A DNA stretch of 64,000 nt. Origin: Anagrus nilaparvatae (taxonomy: Eukaryota; Arthropoda; Insecta; Hymenoptera; Mymaridae). Positions 12,462 to 22,347 of the stretch are shown here, piece after piece. The notes under the pieces were generated by a model. It saw only the letters and a list, made by a program, of their open reading frames with translations, ran no database searches and was not told the DNA's origin. Made by a program: the position numbers and the translations under genes. The DNA is taken from assembly GCA_022575985.1 (NCBI GenBank), contig JAKSXM010000247.1, positions 7,463,501 to 7,527,500 on the forward strand, written 5' to 3'. Position 1 is the first letter of the stretch, and each line of letters begins with the position of its first letter.

Positions 12462-14491
12462 GGCTAATTCCATGTGAAACGTACGTTGACTTGCAGATGG
12501 GGTCTTCCGATTGAGCTGTAACTTTGCACAGGTGTTTATACATATAAAATGTCCTCACTCCCCAATTTTTACGTCTTCAAATCAATTCTAGCCGTCTCTG
12601 TGAATTTTTGAAATTTTGGACCGATTTTAAAGCTTCCAGTCACCAATTTTTGCTTCATTATATAAAAGCCTTAAGAAATGTTAAAAAAATTATTCGAAAA
12701 TAGGTTTCGATCGGAAATTTCCCTGGCTATCCGAATTTCTAACCCATTTTTTAACATTTTTACGTGGAAAGCCGGAAAATCGGAAAATGTGAGCCGTCCC
12801 GGCTGTAGCTCATAGCTCAAAACCCGTCACTTCAAATAACTTCAAACTGGGGGTGGAGGCAGAGTTTTGCATATACTTTCACCTGGTATTAATACGGGTT
12901 TGACTTTTTTCACATAGGGAAAAGTTATAACGATAATAAGTGAAATTTTCCGATTTTGAAAGTGCAATTTTAGCTAAAAAAACTATATTTTCATGCAAAT
13001 TTAGGCAAAAACCGATTTCATATCTAAAATTTATCATAAAATAAACTTTTTTTTTTACTTTTCAAACCATTTTTTTTTTATTTAATAAATTTTACAAAAT
13101 AATGCTGTTTATAAAAAGCTATATTTATACAATTTATTGTATGAGTCTTTCTTTGCCAAAACAGCAATGTTTGACAGGTTGAGTCGTCGGATCGGACTCA
13201 AAATTTCCCCATGATTTTATAACACTAAGACAGGAAAATCCTGAAATTTTCAGCCCTCTAGGTCTTAAACAGCCCTAGTTATGCTCAATCAAACTCATTG
13301 GGTGGTTCTCAATCAGCTTTGGTGCTTTTGGAAAAACCGAAATAACTCTTTTGCCGCCATTTTTTTTTTTTAAATTTTTTTTAAAATTTACTTCAACCGA
13401 AATCCCATCTAACTAGCTATAAAATAGTTTCTATTTCGGCCAATAAGGATCGATTTCAGTTTGTTTTAGATTATTAAAACACGTTTTCCCATTTTCCGAA
13501 GTTTCCCGGGGGTTTTCCGAAAAACTAATGGCAGAAATTGATTTAGTGGGGATTTTCCTACATATATACTTTTTCAGAATATTTTTTCAAGCTATTTTTT
13601 ATTTTTGTTTTAGCATTTTCCCAAAAAGCACCAAAGCTGATTGAGAACCACCCAATGAGTTTGATTGAGCATAACTAGGGCTGTTTAAGACCTAGAGGGC
13701 TGAAAATTTCAGGATTTTCCTGTCTTAGTGTTATAAAATCATGGGGAAATTTTGAGTCCGATCCGACGACTCAACCTGTCAAACATTGCTGTTTTGGCAA
13801 AGAAAGACTCATACAATAAATTGTATAAATATAGCTTTTTATAAACAGCATTATTTTGTAAAATTTATTAAATAAAAAAAAAATGGTTTGAAAAGTAAAA
13901 AAAAAAGTTTATTTTATGATAAATTTTAGATATGAAATCGGTTTTTGCCTAAATTTGCATGAAAATATAGTTTTTTTAGCTAAAATTGCACTTTCAAAAT
14001 CGGAAAATTTCACTTATTATCGTTATAACTTTTCCCTATGTGAAAAAAGTCAAACCCGTATTAATACCAGGTGAAAGTATATGCAAAACTCTGCCTCCAC
14101 CCCCAGTTTGAAGTTATTTGAAGTGACGGGTTTTGAGCTATGAGCTACAGCCGGGACGGCTCACATTTTCCGATTTTCCGGCTTTCCACGTAAAAATGTT
14201 AAAAAATGGGTTGGAAATTCGGATAGCCAGGGAAATTTCCGATCGAAACCTATTTTCGAATAATTTTTTTAACATTTCTTAAGGCTTTTATATAATGAAG
14301 CAAAAATTGGTGACTGGAAGCTTTAAAATCGGTCCAAAATTTCAAAAATTCACAGAGACGGCTAGAATTGATTTGAAGACGTAAAAATTGGGGAGTGAGG
14401 ACATTTTATATGTATAAACACTTGTGCAAAGTTACAGCTCAATCGGAAGACCCCATCTGCAAGTCAACGTACGTTTCACATGGAATTAGCC
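12462..14491. mobile_element. Young 2.03-kb foldback palindrome, ATAA-flanked
   Basis: GGCTAATTCCATGTGAAACG at 12462 is mirrored to 14491. The arms (about 12462-13331 and 13622-14491, 870 bp each) are almost perfectly complementary; by eye I find about two substitutions, for example in the GCACAGGTG/GCACAAGTG segment. A spacer of about 290 bp separates them. ATAA directly borders both ends (12458-12461 and 14492-14495), consistent with a 4-bp target duplication, and the uninterrupted site can be recognised in the opposite outer arm. There is no coding capacity. The spacer shares an AAAAACTAATGGCAG motif with the right arm of the 5.1-9.7 kb foldback, which suggests related families. It is clearly the youngest large structure in this nest. 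Confidence 0.9.
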
Positions 14492-14835
14492 ATAATTTTT
14501 TTTTCACATATATTATGAATAATGTAGGCCTGTTGAAGCTATTTATAAGCATTTTTAGCATAATAAGCTTCAATCATTTGAAATAATTAAAAACAATTTT
14601 AGAGATCTCCAGAGATCTCGGGAGATCCCCTCAATTTAGAGATCTCTAGAGCTCTAAGGACACTTCGTCGGGATACACTGAGAAAACTAGCATATAAAGA
14701 TTACTTTACATTCTAGTAAAAATTACTGTATTTTACTAGTAATTGGGTACCCTGGTTAACTTTATCCTAATATTTATTATTATTATTATTAATATTTATT
14801 ACTTCAAAGAATTAAAACTATAATATAAATTAATA

Positions 14836-15393
14836 ATTACTTGATTTGACCAATTTCAGAAGACGAAGGAAAAAACCGCGTCGATCGCATCCTTCCTGTC
14901 AACATAGGGGGGGAGGGTAAACCAGGAAAGCGTAGACTCCTGATTTCTGTGGTGAATTCTGTTCTGCTATACGACTCTGAGGTTTGGGCGTACGCCGCCC
15001 AAATCAAGAAGTACAGGCATAAGATCTGCTCCGTACAGAGGCAAGCGGCACTTAGGATCGCCAACGCATACCATACAGTATCATTATCGGCGATTCAGGT
15101 GGTAGCTAGTGTCCTTACTATTGACCTGTTAGCTTTGGAGCGCAAATCCATATACGAAAGTGTAGAGGAGCGCGAAGTAGCTTCTACCCGCGCCCGCTCT
15201 AATACCATGATTAAATGGCAGGGACGGTGGGACAGCGACAAGTGTGGCCAGTGGTCGCACATTCTAATTCCGTGACATGTTGAGGAAGAGGCAGAGGGTA
15301 ACAACATGGCAGTGTTTACACTGTCCGGGTGAGATATGTACCGTAGAGCACACATTCTTCGGATCTGTGGGCTACTCAGAGGGTCGCCCGCCC
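14836..15393 (+). pseudogene. R1/Jockey-type LINE, C-terminal part of ORF2
   Basis: The plus-strand translation gives KRRLLISVVNSVLLYDSEVW, then VQRQAALRIANAYHTVS, the post-RT thumb/connection region of insect R1-like LINEs. After a stop near 15,275 a shifted frame gives CLHCPGEICTVEHTFF, a degraded C-terminal CCHC zinc knuckle (last Cys lost). A frame change is also needed near 14,925, within a G-run. The composition is markedly more GC-rich than its surroundings. The copy continues at 17366 after an inserted foldback. The upstream RT core is absent, so it is a dead 3' fragment. Related fragments lie at 38753 and 54998. Confidence 0.85.
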
Positions 15394-15997
15394 CACAGTG
15401 TAGTAAAAAAAATAAATGGCCAAAAATCGTCTTCAACACAATTTCTTATGAAAAAAAATTCTGCTTGATGGAAAATGACCGTTTTTGTGTATACTAAATG
15501 ATAGGCACCCGATATCACAAAAATTTTTTTTTTTTAATTTTTTAGCTGCTGAATGAAAGAAAAAAATCTATTTTTTACCATAAAAAGGTAAAATATTTAT
15601 AGTTAAAAAAAAAAAAAAATTTTTAGGAACAGCTCTGTATTAAAATATGTACATAAATGATAAATAAACCTAAAAAAAGTGTATTAGTATAATTATACAT
15701 GGTTTTATGCAGTATAAAGATGTATTACTCAACATTTGCAATTTAGTCAAAAAATTAAAAAAAAAATTAAAAATTTGATTTTTCTATTTTTATTTATATT
15801 TTAAACTTAAAGTATTTTTTTAAATGTTTTTATATAATTTATATATTTTATATTTTATATTTTATACTTTATTTAAGTTTAAAATATAAGTAAAAATAGA
15901 AAAATCAAATTTTTAATTTTTTTTTAATTTTTTGACTGAATTGCAAATGTTGACTAATACATCTTCATACTGCATACAACCATGTATAATTATACTA

Positions 15998-17079
15998 CGG
16001 GCATCCCTCGTTATCCACGGGGCCGGGGGTTACGTTCCAACAAAGTGACGCGGATAGCGAAATCGCGGATAAAAAAACATTAGTCTTATGGGAAATGGGA
16101 GGTTACGTTTCTGAAGATTCAATGTACATATAAAATGAATATAATGAAAAAAATTTTGCTCAAAAAGCATTTGCGCAAAATAAAAGAGTGAATCTATCCT
16201 TGGCTACTTTGAATCCAGGGGCTCTTTCTTCATTTTTCGAAATCCATGTTAGTTTTGGCATTCTTTTCCAAAAGAGTCCCGTTTCATCACAGTTAAATAT
16301 TTGGTCAGGAACGTAACCCTTATGCAATAAACAATGTATATACACATATGCAAATATTATTACATTTTTAAATAAACAGTTTTACCTGTGAATTTTAAGC
16401 TGTGGAGAGAATATCTCTCCTTAAATTTATCGAACTATCCCTTGGTCGATTAGAAAGTTTCATTTTTTTTGTACTTGTCTTTTAAATGTTCGTGAAATGT
16501 AACAGCTTGGCTTCTAATAGCTGTCGTTGAAATGGGAATTTTTTATGGTTTCAATCTTGAATCCATATCATTAGCATCTCCTCCGTTTTTTCAATTAAAT
16601 TTCGCCTAACAACTTTAATAAATTTGACATGTTGCCCTAAGGTAGTAGAAGAACTACGGATTTTATCCTTATTGCTTTTTATTGTACGGATTGTGGATTC
16701 GTTGACTTTACAACGTCGAGCTATCTCTAGGCAATAGTTTTCTCTTACTCAAGTAAATTTAAAATTTGAAGTTAATCTGCAATAGACATAACTTGACGCG
16801 CTCGGTATCATTTTTCTTTAGAAGTTTTAGGCGATTTTATACACTTGCTGCCATTGCACAAATTTAGTAGATTTATGTACAAAATAAAAAGGTTAGGAAA
16901 AAAGTAATTTGTTTACCAGATTTTAACGAGAGTGAACTTCGCCATTTTACGACTAAGTTCACTTTTGATAAAATTTTTTTAACAAATACATGCTTTTGAA
17001 ACGCGGATAACAAAGATTTTATAAGCGTATAACGAAGAATCTCACACTTCGGCCTACCGCGGATAACGAGGGATGCCTG
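15998..17079 (-). mobile_element. Tigger/pogo-like DNA transposon, deleted, TA-flanked
   Basis: The terminal inverted repeats read CGGGCATCCCTCGTTATCC (left) and CAGGCATCCCTCGTTATCC (right, reverse strand). They are bordered by TA at 15996-15997 and 17080-17081. CAGGCAT-CCTCG ends with TA duplication are the signature of the Tigger branch of the pogo group. The minus strand encodes remnants of the matching transposase (next entry). At 1.08 kb it is far shorter than a full Tigger (about 2.4 kb), so it is an internally deleted copy. Confidence 0.9.
16160..16860 (-). pseudogene. Tigger/jerky-type transposase remnant
   Basis: The C-terminal piece at 16160-16345 reads FNCDETGLFWKRMP followed by APGFKVAKDRFTLL, the start of the DDE endonuclease domain with its first catalytic Asp, as in Tigger, jerky and CENP-B relatives. 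Upstream on the same strand (16,380-16,860) the broken frames contain VNESTIRTIKSNKDKIRSS-like sequence and a WIQD motif. These match the two helix-turn-helix DNA-binding segments of CENP-B-type proteins. Several stops and frame changes separate the pieces, and the rest of the DDE domain is deleted. It cannot be functional. Confidence 0.85.
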
Positions 17080-17365
17080 TAAAACACTTTTTTTAGGTTT
17101 ATTGATCATTTATGTACATATTTTAATACAGAGCTATACCTAAAACTTTTTTTCTTTTCATTTTAAAACTAGAAATGTTTTAACTTTTTATGGTAAAAAT
17201 TAGATTTTTTTTTTTTTCATTTAGCAGCTAAAAAAATTTGTTGATCTCGGGTGCCTATCATTTAGTATACACAAATACGGTCATTTTCGATCCAGTAGTA
17301 TTTTTTTTTCATAAGAAATTGCGTTGAAGCCGATTTTTGGCCACTTTTTTTTTTACTACACTGTG

Positions 17366-17625
17366 CGCCCTTCCCGACTTGGAGGCCAGAGCGAGTGGTC
17401 CTGGAAATGCTACGGAATCCTGAAAATTGGAACAAAGTAGTAGAGTACGTGAGGGCCACTCTGTTGTCGAAAAAGAAGAAGGGCTTTCTATCGTAGAAAG
17501 CCCTCCCGCCCCTAGGCAAGGAGGAAGGCAGCGGCCAGTTGCCTAGGCTGCGCGTCCCTGAAGTTATACCTGAAGTTATACCTGAAAAGGAGTTTCGGTT
17601 TGGGGCAAACAAGCGCAGGGGGGTT
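17366..17625 (+). pseudogene. LINE 3' end continuing from 14836-15393
   Basis: The reading resumes after the inserted foldback with PENWNKVVEYVRATLLSKKK, the usual C-terminal tail of R1-like ORF2 proteins, then a stop and about 130 bp of GC-richer 3' UTR. The UTR contains a duplicated CCTGAAGTTATA and ends near GGGGGGTTTATAG. It confirms that the two LINE segments were one copy. Confidence 0.75.
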
Positions 17626-17639
17626 TATAGTACATTTTA

Positions 17640-18137
17640 CTATAATTTATAGTAAAAACAAAGGAGTGCGCAGTAATATTTCTTATATATTATATTTTTT
17701 TTTCCTAAATTGACAGCTGATTCGCGCACTGCTATAAAATTAAAATACAATAAAAAATACACATCGTGTAATATTTTTGGCCAACCGATTTTGAAGGTTT
17801 CATCTATTTTCGGATGGCTAGTTTTGAGTAATGAACGCTGTATCATAAAAAATTGGCAAAAAATTAGTAAGATAGGTAAATTCTTAAAAACAACTGCTAA
17901 TTGAGCTTATTTTTGGTACTCCAGTAAGGTTTTCGGGGTAACTGATCACGATTTTGAAGACATATTTTTAAGAATCAAAATAATGGACTCAAAATGGCGT
18001 ATTCTTAACCTCAGAAACGGCGATTTTTACTATTGTAAGCGTTTTTACGTTGTCTAGTAAGTTTTTCGGACTAGCTGTCAAGATTTTATGGTCATATTAT
18101 TAATTACACTGGAAAAAAATTATAGGCCTGATGCCTA
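17640..18137. other. No gene; weak duplicated segment
   Basis: Two loosely similar segments about 136 bp apart (from about 17,921 and 18,057) share AGTAAG-TTTTTCGG and GATTTT motifs. Neither strand has a supported gene. Confidence 0.4.
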
Positions 18138-18270
18138 CAGGGTGTTTACCGATCCTTGAAATCCTTGAATTATCCTTGATTTGAAATTAGCTCCTTGAAA
18201 TACATGAAATATCCTTATATTTTACAATTTTTTTTTCATATCCTTGAAAATAATCAAAAAAAAAAATTTA
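18138..18270. repeat. CCTTGAAAT short repeat with hAT-like end
   Basis: CAGGGTGTTTACCGATCC is followed by about six copies of ATCCTTGAAAT or close variants. CAGGG at a terminus is seen in hAT elements, but no matching right end was found, so this may be half of a MITE. Confidence 0.35.
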
Positions 18271-19198
18271 TTCATTACAAAAAAAATATCCCGCATTTTA
18301 CAAATATCTTCATTTTATTTTATAAATTTATAAACTTGTTTCATAATAGTAAAACAAATTTTTATGGTATTTACTAAGTAAAAACCATAAAAATTTTTTT
18401 TCGACACCATATGGGGTTCCTGGAATTAGAGTTTAAGTAGGTTTATAGTTCTTATATTGACGTAGTGGCGGGTAATCTATAAAATAAAATGTAATAAAAT
18501 TTTTTTTGTATATAGGTATTTATTACACTCGTAATTAAAAACGTAGGAAAAATTTTTAATATTTCTTCCAGAGAAATGACTAATCTCCCACAGTTGCTAT
18601 CGCTGAGGTTGACTCCGTGAAAGGTTCAAATAATATTTAGTTTTAGTTAGCTTTTGTTACTCATAAGAGTATTTTAAATCAGTTAGAAAGATTTTTTATA
18701 TAAATAAACTAAAATAAATAAAAAGTTTAGCTTTTCAAAAAAATTTTAGTTAATAAAGAAAAGTATATAAAAGTGCAGCTTGTGTAACAGTAATACAAAA
18801 AAGCTTATTATTTTACACCGTATCTACTTCAGGTAAGACATATGTTTTGTATTATTTTGCGCATAGTAATTTCTACAAATTTGTAATTTTACTGCAATAT
18901 CATATTATTGTTATCGAAAGTATACACTGAAAAGAAACTTTTTGCCTCGATAAAAAAAAAATATTTAATTTTGACCCCAAAGATATTTTCTGTTTGTTGC
19001 AAAAGAAGAATCTTTTTGAAGCTAATTTTTTTTTTGGCATGAATATCTTGTTTTTCAGTAATATAAATCATGCAATCATCTACTATAATTATTAAACGAT
19101 GAAATTTATTTATACGATCACATGACTGAATTGCAACTAGTGTAGTAAAATTACAATATTTAGAATTTTCTTTTAAAAAATGGTATGTAATATATTAA
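18271..19198. other. AT-rich, no gene seen
   Basis: Short open frames here carry no recognisable domain. A weak inverted pair, CACTGAAAAG near 18,925 and CTTGTTTTTCAGT near 19,050, might bound a small MITE, but it was not convincing. Confidence 0.4.
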
Positions 19199-19251
19199 TC
19201 TCTCTATATTATAAAATTCTAAACGCTGCCGCCGCTGCCGCCGACATGGGT

Positions 19252-19377
19252 CATTTGGACACCCCCATTTGGACACCCCCAATTGGACACCCCCATTTGG
19301 ACACCCCCATTTGGGCACCCCCATTTGGACACCCCCATTTGGACACCCCCAATTGGGCACCCCCCATTTGGACATGG
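19252..19377 (+). repeat. 14-bp minisatellite, about 9 copies
   Basis: Units of ATTTGGACACCCCC with variants AATTGGACACCCCC and ATTTGGGCACCCCC repeat at a regular 14-bp spacing (19253, 19267, 19281, 19295 and so on). It is C-rich against an AT-rich background. The open frames on both strands (P/N/G/V/W-rich on minus) are a by-product of the repeat. Confidence 0.9.
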
Positions 19378-19930
19378 TACATTTGAGCACTTCTAAATTT
19401 TTCACTACTATATCACTATAACTGTATTTGATTTATTTCTTCATTACAATATTTAAATTATTGTGTAACGTATAAAATCTATTTACTCTATTTAACACTA
19501 TTTTTAGACAATGCGACCGCTACCATTGTATTATAAAAATATAATATAATGAAAATATTAATTTTAAGTTTATTTTATTTAAACTTGCAGCCTTTTACTT
19601 TAAACTACTTCAGCTATAAGTTATTGTAAACTTTTTTACTATTCCAGGTCAAAATATGAAAAAAAATTTTTATTAACATAACTTATAGATGATAAGAAAT
19701 AATTAGTAGAATTTAACAATGGATTTCATATTATTGCATTTAAAATAAATTATTGTGAAAGAAAAATTAAATAATTTAAATTAAAAAAAAAAATATTATA
19801 GTAAAAAATATTAAAATATTAAGCTTATTAGCAAATAAGCTTAAAGTTTTATTCTTTCTAATTAATTGTCTTTTAATTTCTAATTCTAAACAAGGGCCAT
19901 TTCACCACGCTTAGCGCTTTGCGGGGGTTG

Positions 19931-19961
19931 GCGCGCGGAGCGCGCAGGGGGCGGAGCCCCC
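19931..19961 (+). terminator. Twin GGA-loop hairpins at Helitron 3' end
   Basis: GCGCGC-GGA-GCGCGC (19931-19945) and GGGGGC-GGA-GCCCCC (19947-19961) are two adjacent perfect stem-loops, one base apart. Helitron 3' hairpins are thought to signal the end of rolling-circle strand transfer. Two in tandem with identical loops is a distinctive family mark. This is a replication/transposition terminator, not a transcription terminator. Confidence 0.65.
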
Positions 19962-19969
19962 TAGTAGTA

Positions 19970-21068
19970 TATATGTGCATTTCTACGAGAAAATCCTTTT
20001 TATGAGCACCAAAAATGAAGAAAAAAAAATTTTAAAGGCGATTGTTACCATAATTTTCTGGTAATTTGAACCCTATAGAATGCAAAAAAAAGCGTGAACA
20101 CGAAATCGGCGATGGATGCCAAAAAGATTTTGTCTCTTTTATGTCAAAAACCGTGTTTTTCGTATCTGAGCTACCCTAAATTTTCAAAATAACTTTTTAG
20201 GTAAATAAAATTTCTAAAAAATAGGTAAAAAATCTGATTGCCAGGGAAAAATCACTCTAGGAGAAAAAAAACTTTTCTTTTTCCGATGAAATTTAGCCAA
20301 GTTATCGTCAATTTAAGATTTCACTCAAATTTGCCTTAAAAAAGATTAAAGTTCTATATTGAACAATGCCTGTTTCTGAACTTTAAATATGTATTACTCG
20401 CTTGATTTTCATCATAAAATAATAATTTTTTTGTTAAATCGATGCATTTTTCCCTGGCAATTCATTTCTTTAAGAAAAAAAAATCATTTTTATGTACCAA
20501 ATTTCAATTTTTAGGTCAAAAGCCTTTGAAAACTGTAAGTAGCAAAATTTACTTAACACAGTTTTTGATCTAAAAATTGAAATTTGATCAATAAAAATGG
20601 TTTCTTTCTTAAAGAAATGAATACTCAGGGAAAAATTAATTGATTTAAAAAAAAAATTTATTATTTTACGATGAAAATCAAGCGAATTATGCATATTATT
20701 GCTGAAATTTGTCTTAAAAATGATTGAAATTCTACTGAAATATAACTGTTTCTGAACTTAAAATATGCTAATGCATATACTAGCTTGATTTTTGCAATCA
20801 GATTTTTTACCTATTTTTAAAAAATTTTATTTACCTAAAAAGTTATTTTGAAAATTTAGGGTAGCTCAGATACGAAAAACACGGTGTTTGACATAAAAGT
20901 GGCAAAATCTTTTTGGCATTTATCGCTGATTTCGTGTTCACGCTTTTTTTTGCATTCTATAGGGTTCAAACTACTAGAAAATCATGGTGTCAGTCGCGGC
21001 CTCGTAAATTTTTTTTTCTTCATTTTTGGTGCTCATAAAGAGGATTTTCTCGTAGAAATGCACATATA
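19970..21068. mobile_element. Foldback element, 1.1 kb
   Basis: TATATGTGCATTTCTACGAG at 19970 is mirrored to 21068, and the arms are complementary through to a centre at about 20,520. Shared blocks include the CTGAGCTACCCTAAATTTTC region and the GAACCCTATAGAATGCAAAA region. There is no coding sequence. Its left end starts only a few bases after the Helitron 3' terminus. Confidence 0.85.
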
Positions 21069-22347
21069 CAATTAGTATAATCATAATGATTGCAGTATAA
21101 AATTATTTTTATTATTGCAATGTTAGCGTATATAAAGGGAAAAGTAAGACTCAGACTATGCAAGTAAAAAATGCACCTGTTTGATGTTAAAAAACTTTTT
21201 ATATTAAAAATATTAAATCAATATTAAATAAATGTATAAAAACAGCTTTTTAAATGTTAATAGACTACTTATACTTACATAAATAACTTTGTACTTTTAA
21301 TTTTATACTGCAATTACATACAAAATAAACATTCAGCTGTGGCAACTGGATTTTTTTTTATTTGTTTAAACTATTGGGAATGTCATAAAACATTAAGAAA
21401 ATTAAAAAAAATAAATTTTTTACTTATTATGCACTATGTTATGTAATATAATACTTTAAAAAAAAAATTTTTTGGTTTTTTAATTTTCTAATGTTGAAGT
21501 TTTTTTACCATTCACAGAGTACCTTAAAAACATGATATTACTTCGTTAGTAATATTGCTAAAAATGTAGTAATTTTTAGATATTTTATTGTTAACAATAA
21601 CATTGTGCTACAAAAGTAAATTAGTTTACTACGATTCACTACATATTTTATAATATTATATTACTACGAAATTGTAAATCTACTACCAGCAATAAAATAA
21701 CTACAAGTTGTAGTAAATTTACTATTTTTATAATAATATTACTAATTTATAGTAAAATTACAAATCTGTAGTGATGGTAAGTACATTTATTTTTACGGTG
21801 CAATTTAAATGAAAAAAAAAAATCTATTGCTGCAATTAAATAATAAAAGCATGCCCTGAATAAATTTTCAAGTTAAAAGTATACATTTTTTAGATCGAAT
21901 AAGTATATTTATTCAATAACGGTAAATTTGGCTTTTTTTAAAATAAAACTGCCAAATCATATTATCATTGTACTATGCATTTTTCTAAAATATGATGCAT
22001 CGGATGTTATAATCTGTTTATATAATTAAGTTGTTACTTTACCAATTTAAATTTTAAAGAAATAAAATTAAATATATTACTTATAGATATTATTATAATA
22101 TTACTTACAGATTAATAAAAAAAAACTTTTTAAAATTTTATAAAATACATCAGATTTAAAAAAAATTATTTATATAATGAATAATTATTAATGCATTGAA
22201 AAAATCAAAAAATTCGATTCCAAATAATTAAATAAATGTATTTCTTTTAACAAGTTAAATTTTTGTTTAAATTTGTAATCATGCTATTTTTTTGTGGTTC
22301 AATGCATATTTTATATATATATATATGTATTTTTTTAGTCATATAAA
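21069..22347. other. No gene; TAGTAA-rich low-complexity patch
   Basis: Around 21,530-21,800 the sequence is dense in TAGTAA, TTACTA and TACTAC motifs, a low-complexity block reminiscent of short MITEs. Upstream and downstream are AT-rich and non-coding. A polypyrimidine tract ending TTTTTTTAG at about 22,338 just precedes the next gene remnant and could be a splice acceptor. Confidence 0.5.

Larger units (their letters stand above)
3387..14673. mobile_element. Outer composite TIR element, TA-flanked, 11.3 kb with nested insertions
   Basis: The ends are mirror images: TCCCGACGAAGTGTCCT at 3387 and its complement ending at 14673, each bordered by TA (3385-3386 and 14674-14675). The arms match over about 0.8 kb (see the arm entries). 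About 8.5 kb of the interior is later insertions: a second TIR element at 4672-11159 with its own nested cargo, and a palindrome at 12462-14491. The element's own interior (about 4201-4671 and 11160-11814) has no convincing coding sequence. It does hold a small internal inverted repeat around TATGATATCAGATTTTAC and its complement (about 4245-4375). The right arm also has a short insert of AGATCTC-rich sequence at about 14,575-14,655. This looks like a non-autonomous DNA transposon with TA target preference; its superfamily is not determined. Confidence 0.75.
15394..17365. mobile_element. Foldback element inside the LINE, itself split by a Tigger-like element
   Basis: CACAGTGTAGTAAAAAAAA at 15394 is mirrored by a complement ending at 17365. 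Further matching blocks are ATTTCTTATGAAAAAAA, TTAGTATACACAAA and CATTTATGTACATA. The left half folds additionally on itself around 15,841. The interior was interrupted by the element at 15998-17079. Both outer flanks are LINE sequence, so it inserted into the LINE after that copy was already present. The flanks both show CGCCC, but no clean target duplication can be fixed. Confidence 0.75.
19199..19964 (+). mobile_element. Candidate non-autonomous Helitron
   Basis: The 5' end TCTCTCTATATTATAAAA follows an A (19198). The 3' end is CTAG (19961-19964) followed by T (19965), giving the A|TC...CTAG|T layout expected for Helitron insertion. Immediately before CTAG are two tandem hairpins with GGA loops, the second ending on the C of CTAG, as in Helitron 3' termini. 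The interior holds a 14-bp minisatellite and no gene. At 766 bp it would depend on a Rep/helicase supplied elsewhere. The start could alternatively be 19201. Confidence 0.7.

Noticed and set aside
19160..19405. Gly/Pro/Trp-rich protein over the 14-bp repeat
   Set aside because: The frame follows from a repeat whose 42-bp multiple is free of stops; there is no domain and it exists on both strands.
19899..19965. GC-rich block as bacterial contamination or a plasmid origin
   Set aside because: It fits the 3' terminus of a Helitron and grades directly into AT-rich host sequence on both sides.
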